Of a stretch of 36,832 bases of DNA, positions 33,480 through 36,832 are shown piece after piece. Position numbers and translations under genes: made by a program. The notes under the pieces were generated by a model. It was not told the DNA's origin. It ran no database searches and saw only the letters and a program-made list of their open reading frames with translations. Each line of letters opens with the position of its first letter. The first letter of the stretch is position 1. The stretch is from Macrocybe gigantea (Eukaryota; Basidiomycota; Agaricomycetes; Agaricales; Callistosporiaceae): positions 1 through 36,832 of the forward strand of contig SJRY01000169.1 of assembly GCA_011319805.1 (NCBI GenBank), read 5' to 3'.

Positions 33480-35904
33480 ATGCCAGGAACATTTTCCTAC
33501 ACGTTCGATACCCAAGCATACAAGGGAACGATAACCTTAAACACAGGGTATAGATAAGTTATTGATGTTCGACTTACTTTATTAACGGTTTGTCAACACA
33601 GTCTGTTTATAAACGGCCAGTGGGTTGACCCTGTAGATAGAGGGACCATCGAGTAAGTACACCAGACCTGTTTGACCTTGACCTGGCGACGTCTAAAGGG
33701 CGATGTTTCACTCGACGAAGAGTGGTTAATCCAGGTATGCCTACATTCCATATGCCGCGGCTGGCGCCTATCTGCCCAGACTGACCCCCATTTCGTCGCT
33801 AGCTAACGGAAGGCGGATCGCGTCTGTCGCAGCTGGATCCAAGGAAGATGTAGACCGTGCGGTCGATGCTGCACGCAAAGTACGGCATCCCATTCCATCC
33901 TCTATCATGGCATCTAAGTAGTTGTTTGACTGGTTAGGCTTACAGGACGACGTGGGGCTTGAAGTGCCCTGGCGCCTTCCGAGGAAAGTTATTGCACAAA
34001 CTTTCTGATCTGATCGAGCAGAAGACCGATCAATTCGCTACCCTAGAAGCATTGAACGTTGGTCAGGACAATATTTCTCGTATGCCTTGCGTGTTATTTT
34101 ATCTGTGGAACAACCAGGGAAGATATGGAGTGGCGCCAAATCACGCGATGTCGGATTTTCAATCGCTGTTTTCCGCTATTACGCGGGTTGGGCAGATAAG
34201 GTTCAGGGGAGGAGCATCGAAGTAAGTCCATCAAATTTCATTAGTGACGAGAAATGCTGAGGAAGTTTCCACAAGACAAATGAGAACATGCTCAATTATA
34301 CTCGACATGAACCATATGGCGTCGTTGTAAGTAAATACTGATTTATAATTTTAATCGAAGTATCATTGATCGACTCGGTTAGGGCCAAATTATCCCGTGG
34401 AATTTCCCGCTGGTATGCACAAGACCATCACTGACGTCCGTTAAGTCAAACCATTTAAATAGATCATGCTAGCCATGAAGATAGCACCTGCCCTTGCTAC
34501 GGGAAACACCGTGGTCCTCAAGGTTGATATTGATGCACTCCATCCGTCCTTTGCAGTCAGATAACTGCTAAAACTCCAGCCGTCCGAAATTACGCCACTG
34601 TCAGCATTAATGTTGGCAGGCCTCATTAAAGAGGCAGGAATCCCCGATGGTGTGGTTAATATCATCAATGGTTACGGTGTGTCATGCATACGACCTTGCC
34701 ATCGAAAGAGTTGAAGATCAAATCAGTTTTTCATACTCTGCTTAGGACACACTGTTGGTCAAGCTATTGCGGAACACCCCCGCATCGAGAAGATCGCCTT
34801 CACGGGAAGTACACTGACAGGACGCAGGATCATGGAAGCCGCCGCAAAATCTAATCTTAAGGATGTCACATTAGAACTTGGCGGAAAGAGTCCAACAATC
34901 ATCTTCGACGATGCAGACCTTGATCAAGCTATCAAATGGGCATCCTACGGCGTCTTGTAAGGATCCTAATCCCATCCCCTGCCATTACGCTCCTGACTCC
35001 CAGTGTTTTGGGCAGCGACAACAAGGGTAGGCGATATTTTTTGCTAACGCCTTGTCTTAATCTAATGGTATAACAGGAGAAATTTGTTTAGCTGGCTCTC
35101 GTATCTTTGTGCAGGAGGGCATCTACAAGACGTTCCTCGAACGATTCACAGCAGCCGCAAAAACGCTGGGGGAAGCCACTGGGGACCCATTTTCACAAGA
35201 AACTTTACACGGTCCTCAAATCTCCAAGTCGCAATTTGACGTAATTTATGTCTATCAGTATCTGTCTTTGATATGCTCTGACTCGGAATCAGCGTATCAT
35301 GGACTACATTGAATCCGGCAAAAAGGAAGGTGCCACGGTCTGTCTTGGAGGGCAACGTCACGGGGATGAAGGGTATTACATCAAACCTACAATCTTCACC
35401 GACGTCAAGCCAGAGATGAAGATCGTTCGCGAGGAAATATTCGGGCCCGTTGCTGCTATTATCAAATTCAAGACCGAGGAAGGTTGGTCCGCTTGATCGC
35501 TCTTCCCATATTGGTTTCATAGTAATCCCCGTTGCAGAAGTGATAGAAGCGGCAAACTCAACTGAATACGGGCTAGCTTGCAACGTTTTCTCGGAGAACA
35601 TCGGTCGTGCCTTGCGCGTTCTTCACGCCCTGGAAGCAGGGATAGCATGCGTATGTCAGAATAATCTCATCGGCATCGGGTGAAGCGTCACACGTCTTTC
35701 AGGTAAACTGCGCCGCTGTTGTTAACGCTGCAGTGCCTTTCGGAGGATACAAGCAATCTGGTACAGGTCGAGAACTTGGTGAATATGCATTGAAAACGTA
35801 CGCATCGCCCTTGTCCATCCAAACGGTCCTCGCTAATGATTTCTTGTTCGACTAGATATACGCAGGTCAAGGGCATCCATGTCAACCTCGGAGCGAAGCT
35901 GTGA
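33480..35904 (+). CDS. aldehyde dehydrogenase, tandem copy 2
   Basis: Seventeen exons with exactly the same lengths as copy 1, again 502 aa; the first is 33480-33547 and the last 35856-35904. ALDH landmarks are all present: PWNFP with Asn170, [18 protein letters not shown] with Glu269, catalytic Cys303 in GEICLAGSR, and EEIFGPVA. Around the active cysteine it reads E-I-C-L where copy 1 reads Q-T-C-T, so the substrate pocket or kinetics may differ. The 11-nt exon is at 35016-35026; a second AG upstream makes its acceptor slightly ambiguous, but only this choice keeps the frame in step with copy 1. The C-terminus is NLGAKL; Ala-Lys-Leu fits the PTS1 consensus. All introns start with GT. It arose by tandem duplication, with copy 1 as the nearest relative visible here. 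Confidence 0.93.
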
Positions 35905-36832
35905 CGAGGCTTATAGTATCTGCAGAGCATTATTCATAGCTATTTCGTTCCATTTCCATATGATGTACTATATGTAGAGCGTGACCAATACGATTCAAGG
36001 TTGCAAAATTGATTCAGGACAATCTTTACGTCTCGTGCGCGGCGTAGCGCCCTCATCAATTCTCCAATCAACCCTAACGTCATCATATGCCATCAACGCT
36101 GTCTATCTATTCCACATATTTCCCAAGATTAGCTCCTTCGGTGCCATCTACTTATTCGATGGCGGTGGCCCAACTGTGCTATTCAATCAAGCCATAGAAT
36201 CAGGTGACAACAGGCCTCAAATGAAATGTTACGTACAGGCGTGGAAGTTTCCCCACGACTCTGGACCGAAGGCCAACCAATGTCTTCTTCAACGTCGAGA
36301 CAAGACGGCGGAACGAAGGCGACAGTAAATTAATACTTCCTACAGTGCGTTCAGCATCCTAGCTTTACATCAAAGACATATGGTGCAGACGCCTTTTCAC
36401 AGATTCGAGCGCCTTTCGGATACATGCTTTCCGGGGATCCTTACCCTGGTAATGTGGCTAACTCCTTACTTTGAAGCTGACAGAGTTCTAAAAGAATGTC
36501 TAACCTGTATAGCTGCCCTCATCCCACGTTGGCTTGCTATTGATATCCTGCCAATATTGATCTATTTGAATGATACCTTTCGTCGAAAGACAACATTATA
36601 ATGTTGTATGTGTGCCATGCTGTCCATATCTTCCGGCTAATAAACTGGCAACGTCGAACGAATTTCCAAATCTTGATATGCCCACGAAGGTACGGAGGAA
36701 GTAGCCACGATAGATGAAATGGAGTTGCACTCTGAATGAGGTTAGTGATGTCTGCTTTCTCCGCAAGATAAACATCATGACGACTAGGGTGCATTAAAAG
36801 GTATGTCCTCGGCTCTTGTGCGAAGAGAATAT
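35905..36832. other. no gene seen at right edge
   Basis: Plus frames at 35981-36328 and 36380-36601 and minus frames at 36537-36794 are open but lack introns, promoter or recognisable motifs. A gene could begin beyond the right edge. Confidence 0.4.

Noticed and set aside
1..36832. tRNA, rRNA or CRISPR arrays
   Set aside because: No cloverleaf with a plausible anticodon, no rRNA sequence and no repeat-spacer array was seen; a covariance-model search was not possible.

Overview
The window looks like a piece of a mushroom-forming basidiomycete (Agaricomycete) genome. Genes are broken by many introns of about 45-90 nt with GT..AG ends and CTAAY-like branch sites. Several proteins are of types I know mainly from basidiomycetes: a fruit-body-specific secreted protein, a very long Atg4, a Tnp2-type transposase and orphan multigene families. 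All exon models were built by eye from splice signals and reading frame; no alignment was run.

Left part (1-9230): a poorly readable 3.2 kb with one probable decayed minus-strand gene, then a secreted fruit-body-protein-like gene (3270-5017) and the autophagy protease gene ATG4 (5792-9230; Cys-Asp-His triad visible).

Middle (9231-23156) is an accessory, transposon-rich block. It holds a broken copy of a basidiomycete orphan family (10120-10878), a small TATA-driven gene (11865-12169) that runs into a minus-strand C2HC zinc-finger gene candidate, and a frameshifted Tnp2/CACTA transposase relic (13087-16421, minus). Next comes a 1.8 kb gene-free spacer with twelve copies of a 15-bp motif in four clusters, two facing each way around a G-quadruplex-like tract. 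Then follow a large orphan gene with one frameshift (18249-20433), an acidic putative nuclear protein (20474-21274, minus) and a lysine-rich/acidic-tailed protein (21978-23156).

Right part (24503-35904) looks metabolic and secretory. It has a Kex2-processed six-cysteine secreted peptide (24503-25031, minus), a weak minus-strand gene candidate, a peroxisomal dienoyl-CoA isomerase with C-terminal SKL (27533-28802), and two tandem aldehyde dehydrogenase genes (29884-32345 and 33480-35904). The two ALDH genes share an identical 17-exon structure, exon length by exon length. The isomerase and the ALDH pair may all serve lipid or aldehyde breakdown; the second ALDH ends in AKL, a possible peroxisomal signal, whereas the first ends in IKL.

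The most unusual features are the twelve-copy inverted motif array, the frozen 17-exon ALDH duplication (with a GC-AG intron in one copy and an 11-nt exon before the catalytic cysteine in both), and the new-looking cysteine-rich peptide.
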